From contig NZ_JAJHUO010000022.1 in the NCBI RefSeq assembly GCF_020859565.1, positions 1 through 41,062 of the forward strand: a stretch of 41,062 bases of DNA, read 5' to 3'. The notes under the pieces were generated by a model. That model searched no databases. It saw only the letters and a program-made list of their open reading frames with translations, and was not told where the DNA came from. How positions within the stretch are numbered: position 1 is the first letter of the stretch; the number at the start of each line of letters is the position of its first letter. Of this stretch, positions 1-8,220 are shown piece after piece. The translations under genes were made by a program, and so were the position numbers. The DNA is from Saccharothrix luteola. GTDB taxonomy: Bacteria; Actinomycetota; Actinomycetes; Mycobacteriales; Pseudonocardiaceae.

Positions 1-41
1 GTTGCTGCACTGGGGTGTGACGGCGGCGCGCTGCCCGTAGG

Positions 42-62
42 CGGCGCCGCGGGGTGGCGCCG
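42..62 (-). terminator. Possible terminator after the RidA gene
   Basis: Inverted repeat with 7-bp arms CGGCGCC and GGCGCCG around a 7-nt loop, just past the RidA stop codon. There is no T-run. Such GC arms arise easily in this composition, so support is weak. Confidence 0.3.
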
Positions 63-73
63 TCGCCGTGCGG

Positions 74-466
74 TCAGCGCACGGCGACGGCGTCGACCTC
101 GAACAGCATCCCCGGCAGGGCGAGGGTGGCGACGCCGAGCAGGGTCTGCGCGGGCGGCCGGTCGCCCCAGATGCGGGTGACGTGCTCCAGCAGCACGGCG
201 AGCCGGTCGGCGTCGTGGTCGACGACGTAGGTGCCCAGGCGGGCGACGTGCCGGTAGTCCAGGCCCGCGGCGCGCAGCGCGACGCCGAGGTTGGCGAAGG
301 AGCGGGCGACCTGGTCGGCGAAGTCGTCGGACACGACGCGACCGTCGGGGCCGGAGCCGTACTGGCCCGCGACGAACACCAGGTCGCCGGTGGTGGCGGC
401 GACGTGGCTGTAGCCGTAGCCGGTGGGGTCGTGCAGCTCGTCGGGGTTGCTCAGGGTGTGCGGCAC
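74..466 (-). CDS. RidA/YjgF/UK114-family protein
   Basis: 130-residue protein of the usual RidA length. Family members typically hydrolyse reactive enamine/imine intermediates from PLP enzymes and act as cytosolic trimers. Seen here: the N-terminal VAGQYGSGPDG stretch, the central LRAAGLDYRHVARLGTYV segment and the C-terminal ALPGMLFEVDAVAV strand that carries the family signature region. The conserved arginine before the CxxP-type motif is not obvious, so it may belong to a divergent subgroup without classical deaminase activity. The GTG start is preceded by GAGG six bases upstream. It lies 37 bp after the Rrf2 gene on the same strand, so it is probably co-transcribed with and controlled by that regulator. 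Confidence 0.9.
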   Translation of the reverse strand: MPHTLSNPDELHDPTGYGYSHVAATTGDLVFVAGQYGSGPDGRVVSDDFADQVARSFANLGVALRAAGLDYRHVARLGTYVVDHDADRLAVLLEHVTRIWGDRPPAQTLLGVATLALPGMLFEVDAVAVR

Positions 467-503
467 GGTCGTCCTCTTCCGTCGGTCGGGGCTGTTGTCT
501 GTG

Positions 504-947
504 TCAGGTGAGTCGGGCGCGGGTGGCGGCCGGGGCGTCGGGGTCGGCGCGGCGCACGTCGGCGTCGAGGTCGGCGAGGGTGCGGCCGGCCAGCTCGCGC
601 CGCCAGGCCAGGTCGGCGCGGGTCATGGCGGAGTCGATGGCGCAGCGGGTGGTGTGGGGGCCGCCGGCGCGGATCTCGGTGCAGCGGAACGCGGGGTCGG
701 CGCCGTCGACGGCCGTGACGACGTCCAGGAGGGTCACGGCGTGCGGCGGCCGGTCGAGCAGGTAGCCGCCGCGCGGGCCGGGGGTGGAGCGCACGATGCC
801 GGCGCGGCCGAGGGCCTGCAACTGCTTGGTCAGGTAGGCGGCGGGCAGGCCGTGCAGCGCGGCGAGGCGGGCGGCGGGGACGGGGGTGTCGCCCGCCCAC
901 GACAGGTCCAGGCAGCAGTGCAGGGCCCATTCGACGCCCTCGGCCAT
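504..947 (-). CDS. Rrf2-family transcriptional regulator
   Basis: 147-residue winged-helix regulator. The N-terminal MAEGVEWALHCCLDL helix, the recognition-helix region PAARLAALHGLPAAYLTKQL and the wing with the PGPRGGYLL motif are diagnostic of Rrf2 proteins. A cysteine (C in FRCTEI) and a second one (TTRCAID) lie where family members often bind Fe-S clusters or sense redox, but the full three-cysteine pattern is not clear. I chose the ATG at 947 over an in-frame upstream start because the family consensus starts there. It probably represses itself and the downstream RidA gene through the inverted repeat at 971-997. Confidence 0.92.
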   Translation of the reverse strand: MAEGVEWALHCCLDLSWAGDTPVPAARLAALHGLPAAYLTKQLQALGRAGIVRSTPGPRGGYLLDRPPHAVTLLDVVTAVDGADPAFRCTEIRAGGPHTTRCAIDSAMTRADLAWRRELAGRTLADLDADVRRADPDAPAATRARLT

Positions 948-970
948 CTTCACGGTCGCCACCCTACCCA

Positions 971-997
971 AATCCTGGACATCCCATATCCAGGTTT
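971..997. promoter_or_regulatory. Candidate Rrf2 operator
   Basis: Inverted repeat CCTGGA (974-979) and TCCAGG (989-994), spaced by 9 bp. It extends to 9-bp arms with one mismatch. It is AT-richer than its surroundings and sits directly upstream of the Rrf2 gene. Dyads of this size fit Rrf2 dimers; assignment to this regulator is by position. Confidence 0.6.
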
Positions 998-1007
998 ATT
1001 GCCGAGA

Positions 1008-1026
1008 TATATCGCGAAGCGGTATA
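1008..1026. promoter_or_regulatory. Candidate PadR operator
   Basis: Arms TATATCGC and GCGGTATA (one mismatch) around a 3-bp spacer, 18 bp before the PadR start codon. Actinobacterial PadR-like regulators often bind AT-rich dyads of the TATATCGCGATATA type, which this resembles. The assignment is inference from similarity and position. Confidence 0.55.
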
Positions 1027-1044
1027 ACGTGCGGTGTGAGAGGT

Positions 1045-1359
1045 ATGTCGGAGCAGGTGTTCCTGGTGCTCACCGCGTTGGCGGAGGAGCCGTTGCACGG
1101 TTACGCGATCGTGCGCGCGGTCGACGGGCTGTCGGAGGGCCGGATGCGGTTGCGGGTCGGCACGCTGTACGGGGTGCTGGACCGACTGGTCGCCGAAGGA
1201 CTGGCCGAGCGGGACCGCGAGGAGGTCCACCAGGGCCGGCTGCGCCGCTACTACCGGCTGACCGACGCCGGGGTGCGGGTGTTGTCGGCGGAGGTGGCCC
1301 GGTTGTCGGCCAACGTGCGCGCCGCGTCGTCGGTGCTGAAGGCGAGGGGTGCGCTGTGA
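1045..1359 (+). CDS. PadR-family transcriptional regulator
   Basis: 104-residue compact PadR (subfamily s2, wHTH only plus a short C-terminal helix). Seen: FLVLTALAEEPLHGYAIV at the N-terminus, the GTLYGVLDRLVAEGLAE recognition helix and the RRYYRLTDAGVRVL wing, all standard for the family. ATG at 1045 is chosen, although an in-frame GTG at 1036 is also possible. Its stop overlaps the GTG of the downstream membrane protein by four bases (GTGA), so the two are translationally coupled, the usual arrangement of PadR with a membrane partner. It probably represses this two-gene operon. Confidence 0.93.
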   Translation: MSEQVFLVLTALAEEPLHGYAIVRAVDGLSEGRMRLRVGTLYGVLDRLVAEGLAERDREEVHQGRLRRYYRLTDAGVRVLSAEVARLSANVRAASSVLKARGAL

Positions 1360-2087
1360 GATCGGACGCCGGGAAGTCGAACCTGGAACGCCGGTACCGG
1401 GCGTTGCTGCGGGTGCTGCCCGCCCGGTACCGGGCGGAGCGGGAGGAGGAGATGGTCGGCATCTTCCTGGCCGGCCGCGGCGACGACCTGGACCTGGAGC
1501 ACGGCTGGCCGGGCTGGGGCGAGGCGGGCGCGACGCTGGCGCTGGCGGTGCGGGTGCGGCTGGGTGCGCGGCGCGCCGCGGGCACCGTCCTGCGGGTGCT
1601 GGCGTTGACCGGGCTGCTCGGGCAGCTGGTGTCCTCGGCGCAGTCGTGGACGGTGATCGCCCGGCTCGGCCCGGCCGTCGACGTGCAGGGCTGGTGGTAC
1701 GACGTGGCGGCCCTGGTGGCGTTCGCGGCGCTGGTCGCGGGCCGGCGTGCCCTGGGCCGGGTCGCGGCCGCGGTGTCGGGTGTGGTGTCGCTGGCGCCGG
1801 TGGTGTGGGCGGTGGTGTCGGGGGCCCCGGCGTGGCTCGCGCTGGCCTGGCACGCGCCCGCGCTGGTGACGGCGGTCGTGGCGGTGGCCGCGTTCCACCG
1901 GGAGGCGCCGGCCCCGTCACGGGTGTGGTGGGCGGTCGCGCCGGTCGCGGTGGCGGCGGGCGTGGCGTCGGTGGTGTTCACGCCGTGGCTGTCGACGGGG
2001 ACGCTGCTGGCGGCGTGGCTGATCGCCGCGGTCGTGGCGGCGGCGTTCCGGCCCTGGTCGGCCCGCACGCCCGTGCCCGCCACCTGA
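1356..2087 (+). CDS. Membrane protein coupled to PadR
   Basis: 243-residue protein with a soluble N-terminus (about residues 1-60, including ERRYRALLRVLPARYRAEREEEMV). This resembles the cytosolic helix that precedes transmembrane segments in PadR-associated membrane proteins. About five to six hydrophobic segments follow (for example VLALTGLLGQLVSSA, VAALVAFAALVAG and the C-terminal LLAAWLIAAVVAAA). GTG at 1356 overlaps the PadR stop. The function is unknown; such proteins are often part of envelope-stress or efflux regulation. No catalytic motif is visible. Confidence 0.8.
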   Translation: MRSDAGKSNLERRYRALLRVLPARYRAEREEEMVGIFLAGRGDDLDLEHGWPGWGEAGATLALAVRVRLGARRAAGTVLRVLALTGLLGQLVSSAQSWTVIARLGPAVDVQGWWYDVAALVAFAALVAGRRALGRVAAAVSGVVSLAPVVWAVVSGAPAWLALAWHAPALVTAVVAVAAFHREAPAPSRVWWAVAPVAVAAGVASVVFTPWLSTGTLLAAWLIAAVVAAAFRPWSARTPVPAT

Positions 2088-2095
2088 ACCACGCG

Positions 2096-2126
2096 CCCGC
2101 CCGGGGCCGGTGCGGCCCCGGGCGGG
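2096..2126. terminator. Bidirectional terminator hairpin
   Basis: Perfect 14-bp stem (2096-2109 with 2113-2126) and a 3-nt GTG loop, located between the convergent stops of the membrane-protein and MFS genes. There is no strong U-tract, as is common in high-GC actinobacteria. Confidence 0.75.
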
Positions 2127-2132
2127 GGTCGG

Positions 2133-3530
2133 TCACACCTTGGCGGGCACCGGGTTGCCCGAGGCGGCGATCGCCTTGCGCACCGGCACGAAGATCATCA
2201 GCACGAACCCGGCCACGAAGAAGATCACCAGCGAGATGATCGCCAGCCGGAACGACCCGGTGGCCTGGCCGACACCGGCGAACACCATCGGGCCCAGCCA
2301 CGACGTGGACCGCTCGCCGACCTCGTAGAGCGAGAAGTACTGGGCCTCGCGGCCGGGCGGGATCATCTGGCTGAACAGCGACCGCGACAACGCGTTCGTG
2401 CCGCCCAGCACCAGCCCGATGCCCACCGCGAGCCCGTAGAACTGCAGCTGCTGGCCGGCCTGCACGAAGAACGCCGCCCCGACCACCACGATCCACACGC
2501 ACAGGCTCACCATGATCGTGCGCTTCGCGCCCCATGACTTCGCCACCCGCCCGTGCAGCATCCCGCCCAGGAACGCGACGAACTGCACGATCAGGATCGT
2601 GGTGATCAGCACCGTCTCGTCGAGCAGCAGCTCGTCGCGCCCGTACTGGGCCGAGACGTTCGCGACGGTGGCGATGCCGTCGGTGTAGATGAGGTAGGTG
2701 CCCAGGAACGCCAGCGTCAGCGGGAACAGCCGCGCCTGCCGGATCGTCTGGCGCAGCTCGGCGAACCCGGCGGTGATCACCGACGCGCCCGACTCCGAGC
2801 CGTGGGGCGGCTGGTGCCGCTTGAGCCGCGCCAGCGGGATGAGCGTGAACCCCGCCCACCACAGACCCGAGAACACGAACCCGACCCGCACCGCCGCGCC
2901 CTCGCTCAACCCGACCGCGTCGTGGCCCACGAACAGCGCCAACTGCACCGCCAACGCCAACCCGCCGCCGAGGTAGCCGAACGCCCAGCCGCGGGTGGAC
3001 ACCGCGTCGCGCTCGTCGGGGGCCGCGATCTCCGGCAGGAACGCGTAGTACACGACGACCGACGCGCCGTAGCAGATATTGCCCAGCACGAACAGCGCGA
3101 CGCCGAGGTGCCAGTCGTCGCCGCCGACCGCGGCCAGCGCGACCGTGGCGACCGACCCGGTGAACGCCAGCCCGCCGAGCATGCGGCGCTTGTTCTGGGT
3201 GCGGTCGGCGATCGCGCCCATCACCGGCAGCACCACGACCTGCACGAGGGTGGCGATGGACAGCAGGTAGCCCCACAGGGACCCGGCGGGGAAGTAGGCG
3301 CCGAACAGGGAGATGTCGCACTGCCGCAGCGACCCGTCCGCACACGCGTTCGGGCCGTTGCGGGCGGTGTCGGCGACCGCGGCCTCCTTGGCGACCGCGG
3401 TGAGGTAGCCGGAGAGGAACACGGTGACCACCGAGGTGGGGAACACCGAGTTCGCCCAGTCGTACCAGGTCCACCCGCGCTGTTCCCGCTTGCGGTCCAC
3501 GGCGGGTGCGGTGCTGTCGGCCACGCTCAT
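2133..3530 (-). CDS. MFS transporter, UMF1/Atg22-like
   Basis: 465-residue integral membrane protein with about 12 hydrophobic segments. The N-terminal WTWYDWANSVFPTSVVTVF is the hallmark of the UMF1/Atg22-like branch of the major facilitator superfamily. The loop motif GAIADRTQNKRRML corresponds to the MFS motif A between TM2 and TM3. The substrate is unknown; eukaryotic Atg22 relatives export amino acids from the vacuole. ATG at 3530 is preferred over the longer frame because it begins just before the soluble N-terminal tail. A 16-bp palindrome lies upstream at 3563-3578. The gene is transcribed alone, converging on the PadR operon. Confidence 0.9.
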   Translation of the reverse strand: MSVADSTAPAVDRKREQRGWTWYDWANSVFPTSVVTVFLSGYLTAVAKEAAVADTARNGPNACADGSLRQCDISLFGAYFPAGSLWGYLLSIATLVQVVVLPVMGAIADRTQNKRRMLGGLAFTGSVATVALAAVGGDDWHLGVALFVLGNICYGASVVVYYAFLPEIAAPDERDAVSTRGWAFGYLGGGLALAVQLALFVGHDAVGLSEGAAVRVGFVFSGLWWAGFTLIPLARLKRHQPPHGSESGASVITAGFAELRQTIRQARLFPLTLAFLGTYLIYTDGIATVANVSAQYGRDELLLDETVLITTILIVQFVAFLGGMLHGRVAKSWGAKRTIMVSLCVWIVVVGAAFFVQAGQQLQFYGLAVGIGLVLGGTNALSRSLFSQMIPPGREAQYFSLYEVGERSTSWLGPMVFAGVGQATGSFRLAIISLVIFFVAGFVLMIFVPVRKAIAASGNPVPAKV

Positions 3531-3562
3531 GGGGGCGGACTGTATATCGCCCGCCATCCGTG

Positions 3563-3578
3563 GGTGGTGATCACCACC
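3563..3578. promoter_or_regulatory. 16-bp perfect palindrome upstream of MFS gene
   Basis: GGTGGTGATCACCACC is a perfect palindrome 33 bp upstream of the transporter start codon, on the upstream side of its promoter region. No regulator gene is adjacent, so the cognate factor is unknown. It may be an operator. Confidence 0.5.
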
Positions 3579-3618
3579 AAGCTGTTGCCAACCGTCCGCC
3601 CGCACGCCACGCGGCGCG

Positions 3619-4395
3619 TCAGCCGCCCGCCCAGGCGCGGCGGTCGACCAGCACGTCGCGCAGCCGGTCGGGCCGGTCGGTGACCAGCCCGTCGACGCCC
3701 AGGTCCAGCAGCCGCCGCATCTCCCGCTCGTCGTCGATGGTCCACACGTGCACCTCCAGGCCGCGGCGGTGCGCGGCGGCCACGAACCGGCCGTCGACCA
3801 CCAGCAGCCGGCCCTGCCGCACCGGCACCTGCGCGACCATGCCCCGCACCGGCAGCCCCACCAGCGGCACCCGCCCGGCCGCCCACAGCGCGCCCGCCGA
3901 CCGCGGCCCCATCGAGGTCAGCAACCCCGGGCCGCCCAGGCGCCGCAGCCGGGCCAGCCGCTTCTCCGAGAACGACGCCAGGCACACCCGGTGCAGCGAG
4001 TCGGTGCGACGCAGCGCCTCCAGCACCGGCACCACCGCCGAGTCGGCCTTGACGTCGATGTTCACCCACGCGTCCGGCAGGTCCTCCAGCAGGTCCTCCA
4101 GCCTGGTGACCGGCTCGCGCCCGCCCACGTTGGCCCGCCGCACCGCCGACCACGGCTGCGCGGCCACCGGCCCGGTCGCGTCGGTGGTGCGGTCCAGGGT
4201 CGCGTCGTGGTGGACCACCACCACGCCGTCGGACGTGGCGTGCACGTCGGTCTCCAGGTACCGGTAGCCCTCCTGGTGGGCGCGGCGGAACGCGGCCAGC
4301 GAGTTCTCCATCCCCGACAGCTCGTCGAGGTGCCAGCCCCGGTGCGCGAACGCGCGCGGGTGCGGTCCGGACAGGTACGGGTGCTTCGCGGTCAC
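3619..4395 (-). CDS. Glycerophosphodiester phosphodiesterase
   Basis: 258-residue GDPD-family TIM-barrel enzyme that hydrolyses glycerophosphodiesters to glycerol-3-phosphate and an alcohol. Seen near the N-terminus: FAHRGWHLDE with the catalytic histidine, ENSLAAFRRA, YLETDVHATSDGVVVVHHD with metal-binding Glu/Asp and the second catalytic His. Further on come VNIDVKAD, FSEKRLARL and the C-terminal HVWTIDDEREMRRLLDLGVDGLVTDRPD. No signal peptide is visible, so it is probably cytosolic. GTG at 4395 is chosen because the family homology begins soon after; a longer frame reaches 4464 but would overlap the divergent gene's start. Confidence 0.93.
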   Translation of the reverse strand: MTAKHPYLSGPHPRAFAHRGWHLDELSGMENSLAAFRRAHQEGYRYLETDVHATSDGVVVVHHDATLDRTTDATGPVAAQPWSAVRRANVGGREPVTRLEDLLEDLPDAWVNIDVKADSAVVPVLEALRRTDSLHRVCLASFSEKRLARLRRLGGPGLLTSMGPRSAGALWAAGRVPLVGLPVRGMVAQVPVRQGRLLVVDGRFVAAAHRRGLEVHVWTIDDEREMRRLLDLGVDGLVTDRPDRLRDVLVDRRAWAGG

Positions 4396-4448
4396 ACCCG
4401 GAGTCTGCCCTGGCGGCGTGGCGCGGCGGTGACCGGTGGGTAGCGGGA

Positions 4449-4454
4449 TACCGT
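4449..4454 (+). promoter_or_regulatory. -10 box for leaderless zinc-finger gene
   Basis: TACCGT ends 8 nt before the ATG at 4463. This fits the TANNNT -10 pattern of actinobacterial leaderless promoters. No Shine-Dalgarno sequence is present before this ATG. Confidence 0.45.
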
Positions 4455-4462
4455 CGCGCGCC

Positions 4463-4819
4463 ATGGAGCTGGTGACCGAGCCCGTCGCGGCACGCCGTGA
4501 GGAAGCCAGGCACTGCGCCTGGTGCGGACGCCGTCTGCCCGACAGCGGCCGGATCGGGCGGCCGCGCCGGTACTGCGCGCAGCCCTGCCGGCAGCGCGCC
4601 TACGAACGCCGCGCCGCCGTGCAGCGGGGCGGGCTGCCAGAGGACGCCGTGGTGCTGTCCGCGGGGGAGTTGGCCGACCTGCAGGACCGGCTGTTCCAGC
4701 TGCGGTGCGCCGCGGAGGACGTCGCCACCGCCGCCGCGGACGGCGCCGACGGCGCGGAGTTGCGGCGGCTGGCGGGGGAACTGGTGGACACCGCGCGTGG
4801 GCTGGAGCGGTTGCGCTGA
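4463..4819 (+). CDS. Small zinc-finger protein, function unknown
   Basis: 118 residues. The N-terminal half contains C18-x2-C21 and C38-x3-C42 (CAWCGRR ... YCAQPCRQRAYERR), a compact zinc-binding module seen in many small actinobacterial proteins. The C-terminal half is an acidic, alanine-rich amphipathic helix region that could mediate dimerisation (LADLQDRLFQLRCAAEDVATA). It probably starts as a leaderless mRNA. It diverges from the phosphodiesterase gene and lies 68 bp upstream of the c-di-GMP gene on the same strand, so the two may be co-transcribed. DNA or RNA binding is plausible but not shown. Confidence 0.78.
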   Translation: MELVTEPVAARREEARHCAWCGRRLPDSGRIGRPRRYCAQPCRQRAYERRAAVQRGGLPEDAVVLSAGELADLQDRLFQLRCAAEDVATAAADGADGAELRRLAGELVDTARGLERLR

Positions 4820-4887
4820 ATTCCGTCGGCTTGCCCCCCGCGCGTGGTCTCGACCATCATGGCCCGCGGGTGGGCGAGGAGGAGCGC

Positions 4888-6939
4888 GTGAACGGCAACG
4901 GCGCGTTGCACCGCGAGGTGCTCGACCGGGCCGACGTCGGTTTCGGTGTGACGGACGCGAACGGCACGCTGGCCTGGGTGAACCCCGCGCTGGCGGAGAT
5001 CCTGGGCGTGCCGGTGGACCACGTGGTCGGCCGGTCGCTGCCCGCGCTGCTGCCCGGCGCGCCCGAACGACCCCGGGCCGGGCTGGCGCTGCTGACCCCC
5101 AGCGCCTACCGCAAGGGGCACCGCTGGCTGGAGGTCACCTGCCAGACCCTCCCCGCCGCCGCGACCGGACCCGACGCCGAGGAGCGGCTGCTGTACCGGG
5201 TGGTGGACGTCACCGCGTGGCGCGACCGGGAGCTGGAGGCGACCCACGAGGCCGACGCGCTGCGCCGCGCGCAGGTGCTGGGCCGCATGGGCACGTGGGA
5301 GTGGCACATCGCCGAGGACCGCGTGGTGTGGTCGGACACGCTGCTGGAGATGTTCGGGTTCGGCCCCGACACGGAACTGGACTTCGACGGCTACGCCGCC
5401 GTGGTGCACCCCGAGGACCTGTCGATGATCCAGGCCACCCTCGAGGAGGCCATGCGGTCGGGCGCCGGGTTCTCCTACACCCACCGCATGCTGCTGGGGC
5501 AGGACCGCACCGAGCGGTGGTTCGAGTGCTTCGGCGAGGTCGTCACCGACGAGGACGGCTCGCCGCTGCGGGTGCTGGGCACCGCGCACGACATCACCCG
5601 CGCCCGCCGCGTGCACGACGAACTGCTCGCGCTGGCCGAGCAGGACCCGCTCACCGGGCTGGCGAACCGGCGTGCGGTGACCCGTGAGCTGGAACGGCAG
5701 CTCGCCGGCGGCGGGCCCGGCGCGATGCTGCTGCTGGACCTGGACAACTTCAAGGACGTCAACGACCTGCGCGGCCACGCCGTCGGCGACCGGCTGATGA
5801 AGGCGCTGGCCTCGACGCTGCGGTCACGGCTGTCGACGTCGCAGCTGATCGGCCGGCTCGGCGGCGACGAGTTCGCCGTCGTGCTGCCCGGCGCGACCCC
5901 CGGCGACGCCGCCCGGGTCGCCGAGGGACTGCGCGATGCCGTAGCGGCGTTGCCGCTCGTCGGCGCCGCCCGCAGCATCACCGTCTCGACCGGCGTGGCC
6001 GAGTACGGGCCCGGCGACACCTGGGAACTCGTCCTGGCCAACGCCGACCTCGCCCTCTACGCCTCCAAGGCCGCCGGCCGCAACCGCGTCACCGTCTACG
6101 AGCCCGGCCACTACGCCGACACCGCGAAACGCGTCTCCGTGCTGGATCGGCTGCGCGCCGCCCTCGACGGCGGCGGCCTGGCCCTGCACGCCATGCCCAT
6201 GGTGCAGCTGGCCACCGGCACCACCCTCGGCCACGAGCTGCTGCTGCGGCTGGAGGACGGCCGGGACCCGTACCTGGGCCCGGCGGAGTTCCTGCCCGAG
6301 GCCGAACGCTCCGACCTCGTGCTCGACATCGACCGGTGGGTGCTGTCCACCGCGATCGACGCCCTCGTAGGCCACCCCGACCCGCGGCTGCGGTTCAACG
6401 TCAACATCTCCGGCCGCACCCTGGAGGACGAGGACTTCGGCGGGTTCGTGCTCGACCGGCTCGCCACCGCGGGCGTCGCGCCCGGCCGGCTCGGCCTGGA
6501 GATCACCGAGACCGCCGCCGTGACCAACCTCGACGCCGCCCGCGCCCTGTCGCTGCAGCTGCGCGCGTTCGGCTGCCGCATCATCCTCGACGACTTCGGC
6601 TCCGGGTTCGGCTCGTTCGTCCACCTCAAGCACCTGCCCATCACCGGCATCAAGATCGACGGCGAGTTCGTGCGCGGCATCGACGAACGCTCCACCGACG
6701 CCGTCCTCGTCGCCGGCATCGTGCAGATCGCCCAGGGCCTCGGCCTGACCGCCGTCGCCGAGTGGGTCGAGCGGCCCGCCCAGGTCGACGCCCTCGTCCG
6801 GCTGGGCGTGCAGAGCGGCCAGGGCTTCCACCTCGGCCGCCCCCAACCGCTCGAGAAGGTCCTCTCGGCCCAGTCGCAGCCGCCGAACGGCGCATTGTCG
6901 CCACGCATGGCCGGTGCGGAGGATGGGGCGCGTTCCTGA
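4888..6939 (+). CDS. PAS-PAS-GGDEF-EAL c-di-GMP turnover protein
   Basis: 683 residues. Order: PAS 1 (about 10-115), PAS 2 with PAC (about 125-245, MGTWEWHIAEDRVVWSD), GGDEF (about 253-410) and EAL (about 425-675). No transmembrane segment is visible, so it is probably cytosolic. The cyclase motif GGDEF is intact at 325-329; an RxxD inhibitory site upstream is absent. The EAL domain keeps NVNISGRTL, LEITET, DDFG (DD at 568-569) and QGFHLGRP, but the EAL triplet itself reads ELL (450-452) and the usual AEGVE reads AEWVE. Both activities are possible; phosphodiesterase activity is less certain. GTG at 4888 follows a GAGGAGG ribosome site. The PAS domains suggest control by a small ligand or redox state. 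Confidence 0.93.
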   Translation: MNGNGALHREVLDRADVGFGVTDANGTLAWVNPALAEILGVPVDHVVGRSLPALLPGAPERPRAGLALLTPSAYRKGHRWLEVTCQTLPAAATGPDAEERLLYRVVDVTAWRDRELEATHEADALRRAQVLGRMGTWEWHIAEDRVVWSDTLLEMFGFGPDTELDFDGYAAVVHPEDLSMIQATLEEAMRSGAGFSYTHRMLLGQDRTERWFECFGEVVTDEDGSPLRVLGTAHDITRARRVHDELLALAEQDPLTGLANRRAVTRELERQLAGGGPGAMLLLDLDNFKDVNDLRGHAVGDRLMKALASTLRSRLSTSQLIGRLGGDEFAVVLPGATPGDAARVAEGLRDAVAALPLVGAARSITVSTGVAEYGPGDTWELVLANADLALYASKAAGRNRVTVYEPGHYADTAKRVSVLDRLRAALDGGGLALHAMPMVQLATGTTLGHELLLRLEDGRDPYLGPAEFLPEAERSDLVLDIDRWVLSTAIDALVGHPDPRLRFNVNISGRTLEDEDFGGFVLDRLATAGVAPGRLGLEITETAAVTNLDAARALSLQLRAFGCRIILDDFGSGFGSFVHLKHLPITGIKIDGEFVRGIDERSTDAVLVAGIVQIAQGLGLTAVAEWVERPAQVDALVRLGVQSGQGFHLGRPQPLEKVLSAQSQPPNGALSPRMAGAEDGARS

Positions 6940-6976
6940 TCACCGCCGCCCCGCCCCCCGATGGGAAGCCACCGAC

Positions 6977-7645
6977 GTGCCCGGTACCCCCGACAGCCCC
7001 GCACGCGGTGTCCGCCGCGTCGAGCTGAGCACCACCCGCCCCGAACCGATCGCCGAGTTCTACGCCCACCTGCTCGGCTGGGTGCTCATCGCCGAACCCG
7101 ACGGCGCGTTCACCGGCTGGGTCGGCGACCGCCTGGCCGCCCGCGTGCACCCCGGCGACCCCGCCTGGCGCGTCGTGTTCGCCGGCGCCGGACCCCGCGA
7201 CCTCGGCGGCGGCGCCGCCGTCGACGCCGGCCGCGTCCTGCACGGCCCGTGGGCGCCGCAACCACGCCCCGGCGAACCGTGCTGGGTGGAACTCATGGGC
7301 GCCGCCACCGACGACGACCACTGGGCCGGCGCGCTCGGCTGGCAGGTCCGCGACCCCGACGGCGAGTTCACCCTCTACGACGCCGCCGTCGCCGACGACC
7401 GCCGCCCCGTCGCCGGCCGCCTCACCGCCCAGGGCGGCTGGACCTGCTACTTCGCCGTCCCCGACGTCGCCGCGGCCCTCACCGAGGCCACCGACATGGG
7501 CGGCACGGTCCTCGTCGGCCCCCGGGACGTCCCCACCGGTGTCGTCGCGGCCGTCGCCGACCCCGCCGGCACGGTGTTCGCCCTGCTGGAGAACCCGGCC
7601 GGCTGGGGCGGGGCGTGGTGCGTCGCCCACCAGGCCCACGCCTAG
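6977..7645 (+). CDS. VOC (glyoxalase-fold) family protein
   Basis: 222 residues, two vicinal-oxygen-chelate modules: the first starts with VRRVELSTTRPEPIAEFYAHLLGW, the second with GGWTCYFAVPDVAAALTEATDMGG and ends in ADPAGTVFALLE. Two-module VOC proteins in actinobacteria include ring-opening enzymes, resistance proteins and many of unknown substrate. Typical metal ligands (His/Glu at strand ends) are only partly visible, for instance the Glu in FALLE and in CWVELMG. GTG at 6977 is chosen, with GGGAAG upstream. It follows the c-di-GMP gene closely (37 bp), so read-through is possible. Confidence 0.88.
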   Translation: MPGTPDSPARGVRRVELSTTRPEPIAEFYAHLLGWVLIAEPDGAFTGWVGDRLAARVHPGDPAWRVVFAGAGPRDLGGGAAVDAGRVLHGPWAPQPRPGEPCWVELMGAATDDDHWAGALGWQVRDPDGEFTLYDAAVADDRRPVAGRLTAQGGWTCYFAVPDVAAALTEATDMGGTVLVGPRDVPTGVVAAVADPAGTVFALLENPAGWGGAWCVAHQAHA

Positions 7646-7670
7646 GACCGCGGTGGGCGAGGAGCGCGCG

Positions 7671-8165
7671 GTGGCGGGAACCGAACCGGTCGTGCGGGAC
7701 GCCGGACCCGACGACGTCGCCGCCGTCCGCCGCTTCGGCGAGGAGCACATCCCCGCCCACTACACCCCGCTGATCGGCCCCGAAGCCGCGTCCGGGCAGG
7801 TCCGCCTGTGGTGGGACGAGACGCGACTCGCCGCGGCCGTGGCCGACGGGCTGCTCGTCGTCGCCGAGCTCGACGGACGACTGGTCGGCGTCGGGCAGCG
7901 CGGCCGCCTGGGAACCGACCACGTCGTCTACAAGCTCTACGTCCACCCCGCCCTGCGCGGCCGAGGACTGGGACCGCGGCTGCTCGACGCGATCACCCGC
8001 CGGCTGCCCGCCGACGCCGACCGGCTGTGGATCGAGCACTACGCGGCCAACGCACGCGCGGGCGCGTTCTACGAGCGCGAGGGCTTCACCGTGCGGCGGG
8101 TCGAACCGGACCCCACCGGGGACCCCGCGCTCGCGGTGGTGTGGCGGGCCCGCACCCTGCGGTGA
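7671..8165 (+). CDS. GNAT-family N-acetyltransferase
   Basis: 164 residues. Seen: the start of the fold VVRDAGPDDVAAVRRF, strand LLVVAELDGRLVGVGQ, the acetyl-CoA loop VHPALRGRGLGPRLLDA (R/Q-x-x-G-x-G/A) and the terminal ANARAGAFYEREGFTVRR. The substrate cannot be told; small amines or protein N-termini are usual. GTG at 7671 is preceded by GCGAGGAG. It lies 25 bp after the VOC gene and is probably in the same transcript. Confidence 0.9.
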   Translation: MAGTEPVVRDAGPDDVAAVRRFGEEHIPAHYTPLIGPEAASGQVRLWWDETRLAAAVADGLLVVAELDGRLVGVGQRGRLGTDHVVYKLYVHPALRGRGLGPRLLDAITRRLPADADRLWIEHYAANARAGAFYEREGFTVRRVEPDPTGDPALAVVWRARTLR

Positions 8166-8220
8166 CCCGCCGGCACTCAGTGATCCGGGCACGCCGGGGG
8201 AGCGGCGAGCAGGGGAGTGG

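Noticed and set aside
423..1355. Long plus-strand open frame continuing into the membrane-protein gene
   Set aside because: The 5' part is antisense to the Rrf2 gene and out of frame with PadR; the gene starts at GTG 1356.
4600..5778. Minus-strand open frame opposite the PAS/GGDEF gene
   Set aside because: No family features; the plus strand carries clear PAS and GGDEF motifs.
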